From the NCBI RefSeq assembly GCF_023499255.1, contig NZ_CP092183.1:3778501-3842500 (forward strand): 64,000 nt of DNA. Reading direction: 5' to 3'. Numbering within the stretch: the stretch's first letter is position 1; each line of letters starts with the position of its first letter. A model generated the notes under the pieces. The model worked only from the letters and a program-made list of their open reading frames with translations. It ran no database searches and was not told the origin of the DNA. This document shows, one piece after another, positions 43,631-52,518 of the stretch. Origin of the DNA: Couchioplanes caeruleus (GTDB lineage: Bacteria > Actinomycetota > Actinomycetes > Mycobacteriales > Micromonosporaceae). A program made the translations under genes and the position numbers.

Positions 43631-44358
43631 CAGGTGAAGTCCCCGGTCGCGTGGCGGCGCAGCGCGGGCAGGTCCCGGCCGGGGCGGTCGCTGCGGGCCC
43701 ACCGTACGCCGTTGGCGATGACCCGGCGCACGTCCGGATGGTGGTAGGTCGGGTAGTCCTGGTCGCCGGGGCGGAAGTAGAAGATCCGGCCGTGCCCGCG
43801 GCGCCACGTGCAGCCGCTGCGGAACACCTCGCCGCCGCTGAACGAGCTGATGAAGACGAGCTCGTCGGGCGGGGGCACGTCGAAGAACTCGCCGTACATC
43901 TCGTCCTCGTCGATGACCAGCGGCTGCGGCACGCCCTGCGCGATCGGGTGGGTGGGGTCCACGGTCCAGAGCAGCTCGCGGTCGTGCTCGTTGCGCCAGC
44001 GCAGGGTGCAGGTGGTGCCCATGAGGCCGGTGAAGACCTTGGACCAGTGCGCGGAGTGCAGCGCCACCAGGCCCATGCCGGCGAGCACGTGCCGGCGCAC
44101 CCGGGCGGCGACCTCGTCGGACACCTCGTCATGCGCGGCGTGGCCCCACCAGGTCAGCACGTCCGTGGCGGCGAGCACGTCCTCGGTCAGGCCGTGCTCG
44201 GGCTCGTCGAGGGTGGCCGTACGGATCTCGCCCCCGAGGTGTTCGCGCAACCCGGCGGCGATGGTCTCGTGCATTCCGCCGGGGTAGAGACCCCGGACGT
44301 GGGGCTCGAGGCGTTCGTGGCGGTTCTCGCCCCAGACCGTGACCCGGATCGGCGGCAC
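43630..44358 (-). CDS. ThuA-family trehalose-utilisation-like protein
   Basis: A 242-residue protein with the ThuA glutamine-amidotransferase-like fold: V-T-V-W-G-E-N near the start, D-V-L-T-W-W-G-H in the first third, [10 protein letters not shown] in the middle, and [13 protein letters not shown] near the end. ThuA and ThuB proteins take part in oxidising trehalose and similar disaccharides to 3-keto sugars; the Gfo/Idh neighbour here would be the oxidase partner. GTG 44358 is chosen: AGGAG lies 6 nt upstream. The gene upstream on the same strand ends outside this operon, so it appears to have its own promoter in the 59-nt gap. Confidence 0.9.
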   Translation of the reverse strand: MPPIRVTVWGENRHERLEPHVRGLYPGGMHETIAAGLREHLGGEIRTATLDEPEHGLTEDVLAATDVLTWWGHAAHDEVSDEVAARVRRHVLAGMGLVALHSAHWSKVFTGLMGTTCTLRWRNEHDRELLWTVDPTHPIAQGVPQPLVIDEDEMYGEFFDVPPPDELVFISSFSGGEVFRSGCTWRRGHGRIFYFRPGDQDYPTYHHPDVRRVIANGVRWARSDRPGRDLPALRRHATGDFT

Positions 44359-44417
44359 AGCGGACTCCTTCCGTCGGTTCGTCGAAGCGTATCGACGATC
44401 CGCCGGGGCGGCGGGTG

Positions 44418-45977
44418 TCAGCCCGCCAGGCGTACCCCTCCGCCGCTGCGCTTGACCTCGTACATCGCCGCGTCGGCGCCGCGCATGAGGGTGGCCATGT
44501 CGTCGGCGTCGGACGGGAACAGCGCGATGCCGATGCTGGCGCCGACGTGCACCTTCCCGCCGTCGATGTCGTACGGCTGCTGCAGCCGCTCGTGGATGCG
44601 CCCGGCGATCGCGGCGGCCGACTTCTCGTCCGGGTTGCGGGTCAGCAGGATCGCGAACTCGTCGCCGCCCAGCCGGGCGACCACGTCGTTGTCCCGGACG
44701 GCCGCCTGCAGCCGCTGGCCGACCGCCTGCAGCAGCGCGTCGCCGGCGTGGTGCCCGACGGTGTCGTTGACCCGCTTGAAGCCGTCCAGGTCGAGCAGGA
44801 GCAGGGCGATCCGGCCGCCGGTGGCCATCGCGATGTCCACCTCCTGCTCGGCGCGGTCCAGCAGGTGGGTACGGTTCGGCAGCCCGGTGAGCGCGTCGTG
44901 GTACGCCTGCCGGGTCAGCTCGGCGACGTGCATCTGCTCCTTCTGGCGCATGCGGGCGCTGTCGACGATCAGCGCGCCCTCCATGGCGACCTGGCGGGCC
45001 AGCGTCTGGTCCCGGCTGGTCCACGCGCGCGGGCCGCTGGAGTCGCCGCACATCACCACGCCGACCGGCCCGGCCGCCGACAGCAGCGGCATGGACAGGA
45101 ACGAGCGCAGCCGCAGCGTCTCGACGAAGCCGCCGCTGCGGAACTCGCCCTGGGTGGCGTCGCCGACGAGGACCGGGCCGTTGGTGGCCATCATCGCCTT
45201 CCACACCGGCGAGTCGGTGGCGAGCTTGCCCAGCAGGTTGCCGCGCAGCCGGGCATCCACCTCCTCGCTCAGGCCGACCCCGCCGACGTACTGGATGGTG
45301 TTGTCGGGGCCGATGAGGTGCACCGCGGCGTACTCCGTACGGAACGCCTCCCCGGTGGCCTTGGCGAGCAGCATGCCGGCGGCCTCCACCGAGGTGGCCG
45401 CCGCGCCCTCCTCGAAGAGGCTGCGGATCGTGGCGTTGGCGCGGGTGGTGAACTGCTGGTGCACCTCCGCGGAGAGCACCTGCAGGGTGGCCGCGACCTG
45501 CAGGGCCGTACCGGCGGCGGTCTCCGGGCGCAGGTGTTCCAGGGCGGTGCCGGTGAGCACGAGCACGCCCACGGTCTGGCCGCCGATGCGCAGGCGGACG
45601 GCCGTACGCTCGCCGGCGCGCACGGGCGGGGCGCCGGCGGAGACCCGGAACACCCGGCCGGCGATGCGCAGGTCGTCGGCGGCCGGCGAGCCGATGGAGG
45701 CGGCCGGGCGCAGGCTGCCGTCGTCGGGGTCGAGCGTGAAGACGGTCGCGGCGGTCATCCCGCAGGGGCCGCCGAGGCGGCGGTCGATGATCCCCAGGAT
45801 GTGGCCCAGCGAGGGGATGTCGCGGGTCATGACCTCCACGAGGTCGGCGAGCAGCAGGGTCTGCTCGTCGAGCGCGAGCGGGGATGCGGACAGGGTGATC
45901 TCGCCACCACCCGTACGCGTCTCGCTGCTGACCGTCACGGACCCAAGGATCGGCAGCCGGACGACGCGCCTGAGCAT
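44418..45977 (-). CDS. GAF-domain diguanylate cyclase
   Basis: A roughly 519-residue soluble protein that makes c-di-GMP. The first half contains two GAF-like sensor domains (S-L-G-H-I-L-G; then [18 protein letters not shown]). The C-terminal GGDEF domain begins [10 protein letters not shown], contains [10 protein letters not shown] and an intact G-G-D-E-F, so it should be an active cyclase. An R-x-x-D product-inhibition site before GGDEF is not obvious. The start is uncertain: ATG 45977, GTG 45938 and a longer ATG at 46064 are all in frame, none with a good ribosome binding site. It is divergent from UDP-glucose dehydrogenase, so polysaccharide synthesis could be tied to c-di-GMP. Confidence 0.87.
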   Translation of the reverse strand: MLRRVVRLPILGSVTVSSETRTGGGEITLSASPLALDEQTLLLADLVEVMTRDIPSLGHILGIIDRRLGGPCGMTAATVFTLDPDDGSLRPAASIGSPAADDLRIAGRVFRVSAGAPPVRAGERTAVRLRIGGQTVGVLVLTGTALEHLRPETAAGTALQVAATLQVLSAEVHQQFTTRANATIRSLFEEGAAATSVEAAGMLLAKATGEAFRTEYAAVHLIGPDNTIQYVGGVGLSEEVDARLRGNLLGKLATDSPVWKAMMATNGPVLVGDATQGEFRSGGFVETLRLRSFLSMPLLSAAGPVGVVMCGDSSGPRAWTSRDQTLARQVAMEGALIVDSARMRQKEQMHVAELTRQAYHDALTGLPNRTHLLDRAEQEVDIAMATGGRIALLLLDLDGFKRVNDTVGHHAGDALLQAVGQRLQAAVRDNDVVARLGGDEFAILLTRNPDEKSAAAIAGRIHERLQQPYDIDGGKVHVGASIGIALFPSDADDMATLMRGADAAMYEVKRSGGGVRLAG

Positions 45978-46065
45978 CCGGGTGACGCCGTGGTGCGAGA
46001 CACGACGGATTACCGTTCCAGGGTCCGCGCCACCGGGGGCGCGGCGGAGAAAGAGGGAGTACGAC

Positions 46066-47436
46066 ATGAGGGTGTGCGTCGTCGGCACCGGCTACGTGGG
46101 CCTCACCACGGGTGTCTGCCTGGCGTTCCTCGGCCACGACGTCACCTGCGTCGACCTCGACCAGGCCAAGGTCGACCTGCTCGCCTCCGGGCGCTCACCC
46201 ATCTACGAGCCGCACATGGACGCGCTGCTGGCGGACTCGGCCGACCGGCTCACGTTCACGACCGACTACAGCGCGGCGGTGCCGGACGCCGACGTGGTGT
46301 TCATCGCCGTGCAGACGCCCTCGCTGCCCGACGGCAACCCGGATCTCACCTACCTGCGCTCGGCCGCCGAGAGCGTCGGGAAGCACATCGCCGGCGAGTT
46401 CACCGTCGTGGTGAACAAGTCGACCGTGCCGATCGGCAGCAGCAACTGGGTCGACTCGATCCTGCGGGAGTCGTTCGAGCGGACGCACGAGCGGCGCAGC
46501 GACGGCGAGTTCTCGGTCGCCTCGAACCCGGAGTTCCTGCGCCAGGGCGCCGCGATCCAGGACACGCTGTACCCGGACCGGGTCGTCGTGGGCTCGGACA
46601 ACCCGCGCAGCCTCGACGTGCTCAACCGCCTCTACCGCACCCTGCTGAACCAGACGTTCACCCCGCCGACGTACCTGCCGCGCCCGGACGGCGTGGGCGC
46701 GGTGCCGATGGTCTCGACCGACCTGGCCTCCGCCGAGCTGATCAAGTACGCGGCCAACGCGTTCCTCGCCCTCAAGATCAGCTTCGCGAACGAGGTCGGC
46801 CAGCTCGCCGGGCGGGTGGGCGCGGACATCACCCAGGTCACCCGGGGGATCGGGCTGGACGCGCGGATCGGGCCGCGGTTCCTGCAGCCGGGACTCGGCT
46901 GGGGCGGCTCCTGCTTCGGCAAGGACACCGCCGCGCTGATCGCCACGGCCGCCGACTACCACCACGAGATGCCGATCGTCACCGCCGCCCGGCAGGTCAA
47001 CCAGCTCCAGCGGCGCCTCGTGGTGGACCGGCTGCTCGAGGAGCTGCGCATCCTCAAGGGCCGCCGGATCGGCCTGCTCGGGCTCGCGTTCAAGCCCGAC
47101 ACCGACGACCTGCGCGACGCCCCGGCGCTGGACATCGCCCGGATGCTGCTGGACCGGGGCGCGCGCATCCGGGTGCACGACCCGGTGGCCGCCGAGCGGT
47201 TCCGGCGCGAGCAGCCGGACCTGGTGCCGTACCTGGCCGACGAGGTCGAGGACGTCTTCGACGACAGCGACGCGGTGGTCCTGGTGACCGAGTGGGCGCA
47301 GTACCAGGACCTGGACTGGGGCAAGTTCGCCGGGCTGATGCGCACGCCGGTCGTGCTGGACGGCCGGCACATCCTGGACCCGCAGCGGCTCACCCGGCTG
47401 GGCTACCGCTACCTGTCGGTGTCCGGCTCCCGCTGA
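46066..47436 (+). CDS. ugd: UDP-glucose 6-dehydrogenase
   Basis: A 456-residue NAD enzyme that oxidises UDP-glucose twice to UDP-glucuronate, a precursor of capsule and cell-wall polysaccharides. The N-terminal V-G-T-G-Y-V-G-L is the NAD site; the catalytic Cys283 is in [10 protein letters not shown]; the [10 protein letters not shown] signature is in the C-terminal domain. The length is normal for the family. GAGGGAG lies upstream of the ATG at 46066. The gene stands alone, followed by a small putative membrane protein, with a GAF-GGDEF gene divergent to it. Confidence 0.94.
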   Translation: MRVCVVGTGYVGLTTGVCLAFLGHDVTCVDLDQAKVDLLASGRSPIYEPHMDALLADSADRLTFTTDYSAAVPDADVVFIAVQTPSLPDGNPDLTYLRSAAESVGKHIAGEFTVVVNKSTVPIGSSNWVDSILRESFERTHERRSDGEFSVASNPEFLRQGAAIQDTLYPDRVVVGSDNPRSLDVLNRLYRTLLNQTFTPPTYLPRPDGVGAVPMVSTDLASAELIKYAANAFLALKISFANEVGQLAGRVGADITQVTRGIGLDARIGPRFLQPGLGWGGSCFGKDTAALIATAADYHHEMPIVTAARQVNQLQRRLVVDRLLEELRILKGRRIGLLGLAFKPDTDDLRDAPALDIARMLLDRGARIRVHDPVAAERFRREQPDLVPYLADEVEDVFDDSDAVVLVTEWAQYQDLDWGKFAGLMRTPVVLDGRHILDPQRLTRLGYRYLSVSGSR

Positions 47437-47486
47437 GGCGGCCGGACCGCACAGGTTCCTGACATTGCGGTGCCATTCTGCGCCGC

Positions 47487-47663
47487 ATGCGATTCACCGT
47501 TCACGTCCTCACCGCGGGACTGGCGGCGCTGCTGCTGGCCGTGGGCCTCGCCGCGGTCCGGCTGCAGGCGTCGGCGCCGGAGATGCCGCAGGTGGTCATG
47601 TACATCCCGCCGGCCGCCGGCCCCGGCGGCCCGGTCACGGCAGGAGGTCGCGCCACGCCCTGA
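47487..47663 (+). CDS. Small single-helix membrane or secreted peptide, 58 aa
   Basis: The frame ATG 47487 to TGA 47663 encodes a peptide whose residues 6-26 form one strong hydrophobic helix (L-A-A-L-L-L-A-V-G-L-A-A-V), followed by a Pro- and Gly-rich tail. The hydrophobic stretch fits a real signal or anchor sequence, and third-position GC is high. There is no ribosome binding site; CATTCT lies 7 nt upstream. The last 29 nt overlap the convergent cutC. No function can be assigned. Confidence 0.4.
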   Translation: MRFTVHVLTAGLAALLLAVGLAAVRLQASAPEMPQVVMYIPPAAGPGGPVTAGGRATP

Positions 47664-48303
47664 CCAGCGCCGCGTCGACCGGGGCGTCCCAGCGGCCGTC
47701 CGGGCGTACGGCGCCCCCGGTGTGGAAGGCGTCGACCCCGGCGGCGGCCAGCGGTGCGACGTGGTGCGGCCGCAACCCGCCCCCGGCCAGCACGCGCGGG
47801 GTGTGACCGGCCTCCGCGCACAGCGTCGCGAGCCCGGCGCCGACGCCCTCGGGGCCGCCGCCGGTCAGCACGAAGTCGAGCCCGGGCAGGCCCCGCAGCG
47901 CCCGCCACGCGGCCGCGCGGTCGGCGGCGTGGTCCAGCGCCCGGTGGAACGTCCAGCGGCAGCCGTCGATCGCGCCGAGCACCGCCTCGACGGCGGCCAC
48001 GTCGACCGCGCCGGCGGCGTCGAGGAAGCCGAGCACGAACTCCTCCGCGCCGGCGTCGCGCAGCTCGGCCGCGGCCCGGGTGAGGGCGGCCGCGTCGCTG
48101 AGCGCGTACCCGTCATGGCTGCGCAGCATGACCCGGACCGCGAGGCCGGCGACCTGCCGGACCTGCACGAAGGTCTCGACGGCCGGCGTGAGCCCCTGCC
48201 GGCTCATGTCGGCGACCAGCTCGACCCGGTCGGCACCGCCGTCGCGCGCGGCCCGCGCATCGACAGCGTTCAGCGCGATGACTTCCAAGATCGATTCCGG
48301 CAC
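47635..48303 (-). CDS. cutC: CutC-family copper homeostasis protein
   Basis: A 222-residue TIM-barrel protein of the CutC family. Typical segments are L-E-V-I-A-L-N-A-V-D-A near the start, G-A-D-R-V-E-L, the V-R-V-M-L-R-S-H-D-G-Y metal-associated loop, W-T-F-H-R-A-L-D-H, L-T-G-G-G and G-V-D-A-F-H-T-G-G. CutC was linked to copper tolerance in E. coli; its chemistry is not settled. GTG 48303 is preferred because it is closest to the usual family start; GTG 48321 is possible. No copper gene is adjacent. Confidence 0.88.
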   Translation of the reverse strand: MPESILEVIALNAVDARAARDGGADRVELVADMSRQGLTPAVETFVQVRQVAGLAVRVMLRSHDGYALSDAAALTRAAAELRDAGAEEFVLGFLDAAGAVDVAAVEAVLGAIDGCRWTFHRALDHAADRAAAWRALRGLPGLDFVLTGGGPEGVGAGLATLCAEAGHTPRVLAGGGLRPHHVAPLAAAGVDAFHTGGAVRPDGRWDAPVDAALVRAWRDLLP

Positions 48304-48378
48304 GGCGGCATCGTCGCACACCGAGCTGAACGTCGGCCGCCCAGTGGTGCGCGTCCATGTTGGAAAGTGTCAGAGCAT

Positions 48379-48428
48379 CGAAGTTCTTCGCACGAAATCT
48401 TGACGTTACCTGAGCAACCTTGTTGAAA
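48379..48428 (+). promoter_or_regulatory. Palindrome and candidate promoter of the GH2 gene
   Basis: CGAAG-TT-CTTCG (48379-48390) sits just upstream of TTGACG (48400-48405), a 17-nt spacer and TTGAAA (48423-48428). The palindrome would place a regulator directly against RNA polymerase. The -10 is weak. Confidence 0.4.
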
Positions 48429-48540
48429 TGTGTGAGCTCATGGGTGGTCCACTGACACGCCTCGCGGTGACGCCCATCGTCCACCGTGGGGTGTCGATCT
48501 GCGCTGCCCGCGTCACTTCCGCTCCGAAGGGACCACGCGC

Positions 48541-51054
48541 GTGAACAGACCCCGGACCCGCCGGCGGCACGCCATAGCAGTGGCAGCCGTCACTCTCCTG
48601 GCCGTGGGGGCCGCCGCGCCCGGCGCCGCGCCCGCCGCCGCGGCCGCCGAGCCCACCTGGCACAAGGGCGTCCCGCCGATCGCCACCCCCTGGACCGACG
48701 CGGTGGGTCCCGACAACGCCCTGCCCGAGTACCCGCGCCCGCAGCTGGTGCGCAGCCGCTGGCAGAACCTCAACGGCGTCTGGGAGTTCGCGAAGGCCGA
48801 GACCGGCCAGGCCGTGCCCACCGGCCAGTCGCTCGGCGAGCGCGTGCTGGTGCCGTACCCGATCGAGTCGGCGCTGTCCGGCATCGAGCGCCACGAGGAC
48901 CGCATGTGGTACCGGCGCACGTTCACGGTCCCGTCCGACTGGAAGGTCGGCCGGGGGCAGCGCCTGCAGATGCACTTCGGCGCGATCGACTACGACTCGA
49001 AGATCTTCGTCAACGGCAAGCAGGTCGCCACCCACCGCGGCGGTTACGACGGCTTCGACGTCGACGTCACCGACGCGCTGGTCAAGACCGGCCCGCAGGA
49101 GCTGATCGTCTGGGCCGAGGACCTCACCGACGCCACCGGCCAGCCCATCGGCAAGCAGCGCCGGGTCGGCGACCACGGCATCTTCTACCAGGGCAGCTCC
49201 GGCATCTGGCGCACGGTGTGGATGGAGCCGGTCGCGGCCTCCAGCATCGCCGACCTCAAGCTGACCCCGGACCTGTCCGCCTCGGCGCTCAAGCTCACCG
49301 CGAACACCGTCCGCGGCGAGGGCCTCAAGGTGCGCGCGGTCGCGCGCAGCAAGGGCAAGGTCGTCGGCAAGGTCACCGGCGCCGCGGGTACGCAGCTCTC
49401 GGTGCCCGTCCCGAACGCCCACGTGTGGACGCCGGACGACCCGTACCTCTACGACCTCGAGGTCACGCTGCTCAACGGCACCCGCGTCCTCGACACCGTG
49501 CAGTCCTACTTCGGCATGCGCGAGATCGGCACCAGGAAGGGCGCCGACGGCAAGCTCCGGATCGCGCTCAACGGCAAGATCCTGTTCAACATGTCCACGC
49601 TGGACCAGGGTTTCTGGCCGGACGGCCTGAACACCGCGCCGACCGACGCGGCGCTCAAGTTCGACCTCGAGCAGCACAAGGTCATGGGCTTCAACACGGT
49701 GCGCAAGCACATCAAGGTCGAGCCCGACCGCTGGTACTACTGGGCCGACAAGCTGGGCCTGCTGGTCTGGCAGGACATGCCGGCCGCCAACACCGGCCCG
49801 ATCCCGCCGGAGTGGCGCGACCAGTTCGAGGCCGAGCTGCACGAGATGGTCCGCGAGCACCAGAGCTGGACGTCGATCATCGCCTGGATCCCGTTCAACG
49901 AGGGCTGGGGCGAGTGGGACCGCACGGCCACCGGCCGCATCGCCGAGGACGTCAAGAAGCAGGACCCGAGCCGCCTGGTGAACGCGCACAGCGGCGTGAA
50001 CTGCTGCAACTCGCACGGTGACTCCGGCAAGGGCGACGTCATCGACTTCCACGAGTACAACAACGGCGGCCCGGCCTCCCCGTCGCCCGACGCCACCCGG
50101 GTGTCGATCGACGGCGAGCACGGCGGGTACGGCCTCAAGGTCTCCAACCACATGTGGTTCGGCACCGGGCAGGCGTACGAGATGGAGCCCGACTCCGCCA
50201 CGCTGACCCGCAAGTACGTCGAGAACCAGCGCAAGGTCATCACGGCCGCGCAGTCCTGCGGCATCAGCGCGGCGATCTACACCCAGATCACCGACGTGGA
50301 GGGCGAGCTCAACGGCTTCTGGACGTACGACCGCCAGGTGCCCAAGATGGACTTCAACCAGGTCCGGGCGATCAACCAGGAGATCATCGCCAAGGCGGAC
50401 GGCAGCGCGTCGAACGTGCCGCAGCCGCCGGCCGGCACCCCGGGCCTGACCGGTGTGTCGTTCTACCCGCTCGACGGCACCGCCGAGGACGCGGCCGGCG
50501 ACCACGACGGCACGCTCGCCGGCGGCCCCCAGTACGTCGACGCCAAGAAGGGCCAGGGCCTGGACCTCAACGGCTCCTCGCAGTACGTCGACACCGGCGC
50601 GCCGATCCTCAACACGGCCTCGGACTACACCGCGTCGGCGTGGGTGAAGCTCGACAAGGCCGACGGCGCTTTCCAGACCGTCGTCAGCCAGGACGGGCCG
50701 AGCACCAGCGACTTCTTCCTGCAGTACTCCGGCGCCGACCAGCGGTTCGCGATGAGCTTCGCGGGCGTCCGGGCGCTCGGTCCGGTCAAGCCGGAGGTCG
50801 GCCGCTGGTACCACCTCACCGGCGTGCGCGACTCGGTCAAGGGGGAGCTGCGCCTCTACGTCGACGGCGAGCTGGCCGGGCACACCAGCGCCTGCCTGCC
50901 GCAGGCGGCGCCGACCGGCAACACGGTGATCGGCCGGGGCAAGTACGGCGGCAACGCCGTGGACTACCTCGACGGCACGGTCGACCAGGTCCACCTGTAC
51001 GACCGCGCGCTGTCCGCCACCGAGATCAAGGCCCTGTACGACTCCGGCAACTGA
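48541..51054 (+). CDS. Secreted GH2 glycoside hydrolase with C-terminal LamG domain
   Basis: An 837-residue exported beta-glycosidase (galactosidase/glucuronidase/mannosidase-like). Signal peptide: 1-36. The GH2 jelly-roll (about 70-215) shows W-Y-R-R-T-F and F-G-A-I-D-Y-D-S-K-I-F-V-N-G; an Ig-like domain follows; the TIM barrel has the acid/base Glu in F-N-E-G-W-G and the nucleophile region D-G-E-H-G-G. C-terminal residues 640-837 form a concanavalin/LamG domain (Y-V-D-T-G, W-Y-H-L-T-G-V-R-D, L-Y-V-D-G-E-L-A-G) that probably binds carbohydrate. The start is GTG with GAAGGGA 8 nt upstream. Substrate specificity cannot be read from motifs. Confidence 0.92.
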   Translation: MNRPRTRRRHAIAVAAVTLLAVGAAAPGAAPAAAAAEPTWHKGVPPIATPWTDAVGPDNALPEYPRPQLVRSRWQNLNGVWEFAKAETGQAVPTGQSLGERVLVPYPIESALSGIERHEDRMWYRRTFTVPSDWKVGRGQRLQMHFGAIDYDSKIFVNGKQVATHRGGYDGFDVDVTDALVKTGPQELIVWAEDLTDATGQPIGKQRRVGDHGIFYQGSSGIWRTVWMEPVAASSIADLKLTPDLSASALKLTANTVRGEGLKVRAVARSKGKVVGKVTGAAGTQLSVPVPNAHVWTPDDPYLYDLEVTLLNGTRVLDTVQSYFGMREIGTRKGADGKLRIALNGKILFNMSTLDQGFWPDGLNTAPTDAALKFDLEQHKVMGFNTVRKHIKVEPDRWYYWADKLGLLVWQDMPAANTGPIPPEWRDQFEAELHEMVREHQSWTSIIAWIPFNEGWGEWDRTATGRIAEDVKKQDPSRLVNAHSGVNCCNSHGDSGKGDVIDFHEYNNGGPASPSPDATRVSIDGEHGGYGLKVSNHMWFGTGQAYEMEPDSATLTRKYVENQRKVITAAQSCGISAAIYTQITDVEGELNGFWTYDRQVPKMDFNQVRAINQEIIAKADGSASNVPQPPAGTPGLTGVSFYPLDGTAEDAAGDHDGTLAGGPQYVDAKKGQGLDLNGSSQYVDTGAPILNTASDYTASAWVKLDKADGAFQTVVSQDGPSTSDFFLQYSGADQRFAMSFAGVRALGPVKPEVGRWYHLTGVRDSVKGELRLYVDGELAGHTSACLPQAAPTGNTVIGRGKYGGNAVDYLDGTVDQVHLYDRALSATEIKALYDSGN

Positions 51055-51061
51055 CGGTTCT

Positions 51062-51871
51062 CTAGCGGTTCCAGCGCTCGGCGGGACGACACGTCCCGCC
51101 GAGCGTTCCGTACATGACCGTGCCGGCCGGATCGGTCCAGCACTGCTCGTCCCGGCGGGGACCGGGGAACAGCGGCCGCCGGTCGATCTCGTGGCCCGCG
51201 GCGTCGTAGCTGACCAGCTCGGCGTCCGGGCGGACGTCCGCGGTGCGGGTGACGATGCCGAACGCGCCGTCGCGCAGCCGGGCCGTGGTCGTGCGGCCGT
51301 CGCCGTGCTCCAGCACCAGCCGGTGGACCCGGCCGGTGACCCGGCCCAGCACGGCCACCGCCCCGCCGTCGGCCTCGGACGACGAGAGGCTCAGCCGCTG
51401 CACCGGTCCGGGCAGCCATTCCCGGTGCGCCCACGGCTCCGAGTTGATGCCGCCGCTCGACTCGCGGCGGCCGAGCTCGAAGTCACACGCCGCGTAGCCG
51501 GCGCCGGAGAGGAACAGCACGGCGGCCCGGTCGCCCTGGCGGGCGCTCACGGCGAGATCGCTCAGCCCGAGGGGTACGCGGAAACCACCGTCCCGGCCGG
51601 CCCACTCGAGGCACTCGTCGGCGGCGCGGCGCAGCGTGCCGTCGAGCTCGCCCGGGCCCATCGCCAGCACCTGCACCGCCGGCTCGTCGCGGACGTGGGC
51701 GACGACGGCGCCGGCCGCCACCAGCGTGAGCCCGGTGGCGACGGCGGCGGCCAGCCACCGGCGGGCGTGCCGGGGCCGTTCGCGGGTGGCGCGCAGCAGG
51801 TCCTGACGCATCCGCTCGGCCCGCCGCGGCGGCAGGTCGCGGTCGGCGGGTACGCCCGGCAGGTCGCTCAT
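51062..51871 (-). CDS. Membrane-anchored putative anti-sigma factor
   Basis: A 269-residue protein with one transmembrane segment (about 39-62) after a basic cytoplasmic N-terminal region containing an R-R-A-E-R-M-R-Q-D-L-L-R helix. The remaining 200 residues lie outside and are unlike known enzymes; four cysteines occur there. Its ATG overlaps the stop of the ECF sigma gene (ATGA), so the two are translated together, the standard arrangement of an ECF sigma factor with its membrane anti-sigma factor. No zinc-binding anti-sigma motif (HxxxCxxC) is visible, so it belongs to a non-ZAS type, or is a co-regulated lipoprotein-like partner. Confidence 0.75.
   Translation of the reverse strand: MSDLPGVPADRDLPPRRAERMRQDLLRATRERPRHARRWLAAAVATGLTLVAAGAVVAHVRDEPAVQVLAMGPGELDGTLRRAADECLEWAGRDGGFRVPLGLSDLAVSARQGDRAAVLFLSGAGYAACDFELGRRESSGGINSEPWAHREWLPGPVQRLSLSSSEADGGAVAVLGRVTGRVHRLVLEHGDGRTTTARLRDGAFGIVTRTADVRPDAELVSYDAAGHEIDRRPLFPGPRRDEQCWTDPAGTVMYGTLGGTCRPAERWNR
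51075..51105. terminator. Terminator hairpin inside the 3' end of the anti-sigma gene
   Basis: A perfect 13-bp stem (51075-51087 with 51093-51105; CGCTCGGCGGGAC arm) and a 5-nt loop. It starts 21 nt after the GH2 stop and lies within the last codons of the convergent gene, so the protein end (R-P-A-E-R-W-N-R) and the hairpin share sequence. Confidence 0.75.
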
Positions 51872-52416
51872 CGTTCCTCCGAGAGGTCGAGGATTCCGGC
51901 GAGGCGTGCCCGGGCGCGGCTGACCCGCGAGCGGACGGACACCTCCGTGATGCCGAGGACGGCGGCGGCCTCGGCGTACGCGACGCCGGACCAGAGGCAC
52001 AGGGCCACGGCCTCCCGCTCGGCGCGCGGCAGCCCGCGGACCGCCGCCAGCACCTCCCGCATCCGGCGCTCGTCGTCGAGGCGGCCGGCCACGTCGTCGG
52101 CCGGGTCGTGCTCCCGCTCGGCCGGCACCCGGTGCAGCAGGGCGCGGCGCCGGCGGGCCGACCGGTGTTCCGTACGGGCGCAGTTGCCGGCGACCACGAG
52201 CAGCCACGGCAGGGCGGAACCGTCGACGAGGCGTACCCGGCCGCGCTTGCGCCACGCGAGCAGGAACGTGGCCTGGGTGACGTCCTCGGCCACGCTCCAC
52301 GAGCCGGTCAGCCGGAACGCGTGGTTGTACACGGCCCGGCAGTGCCGGTCGAACGCGGCGCCGAAGCCGGCCTCGTCGCCGAGGTCGTCGTCGCGCCGTT
52401 CGGTCTGCGCTGTCAC
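51868..52416 (-). CDS. ECF RNA polymerase sigma factor
   Basis: A 182-residue sigma factor with only regions 2 and 4. Region 2 shows F-D-R-H-C-R-A-V-Y-N-H-A-F-R-L-T-G and A-E-D-V-T-Q-A-T-F-L-L-A-W-R-K; region 4 shows L-P-R-A-E-R-E-A-V-A-L-C-L-W-S-G-V-A-Y-A-E-A-A-A. This is close to the SigE-like actinobacterial group (ECF with membrane anti-sigma). The start codon is GTG at 52416. The promoter region is shared with the divergent transporter gene. The next gene overlaps it by 4 nt. Confidence 0.9.
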   Translation of the reverse strand: MTAQTERRDDDLGDEAGFGAAFDRHCRAVYNHAFRLTGSWSVAEDVTQATFLLAWRKRGRVRLVDGSALPWLLVVAGNCARTEHRSARRRRALLHRVPAEREHDPADDVAGRLDDERRMREVLAAVRGLPRAEREAVALCLWSGVAYAEAAAVLGITEVSVRSRVSRARARLAGILDLSEER

Positions 52417-52485
52417 GTCTGCTTATGTCCGCCCGCCCGCTATTTGTTGCGGCAATATTTGCGTGGGTTGATGATGACCTCCTAT

Positions 52486-52500
52486 CGATCACCGTGATCG
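52486..52500. promoter_or_regulatory. Perfect palindrome upstream of the OFA transporter
   Basis: CGATCAC-C-GTGATCG, 7-bp arms around one base. It is 18 nt upstream of the transporter ATG and lies in the divergent gap with the ECF sigma gene. The length and symmetry suit a dimeric repressor of the GntR or similar type; none is encoded nearby. Confidence 0.6.
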
Positions 52501-52518
52501 GCTCAGGGAGGCGCCGTC

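Noticed and set aside
43651-46065. Very long plus-strand open frame (over 800 codons) antisense to the Gfo/Idh, ThuA and GGDEF genes
   Set aside because: It encodes low-complexity Ala/Arg/Val-rich sequence with no domain. GC-rich genes leave the antisense frames open; only the part from 46066 (ugd) is real.
47465-47806. Alternative open frames around the small membrane peptide
   Set aside because: They read as Arg/Pro-rich sequence overlapping cutC; only the frame from 47487 has a plausible hydrophobic helix.
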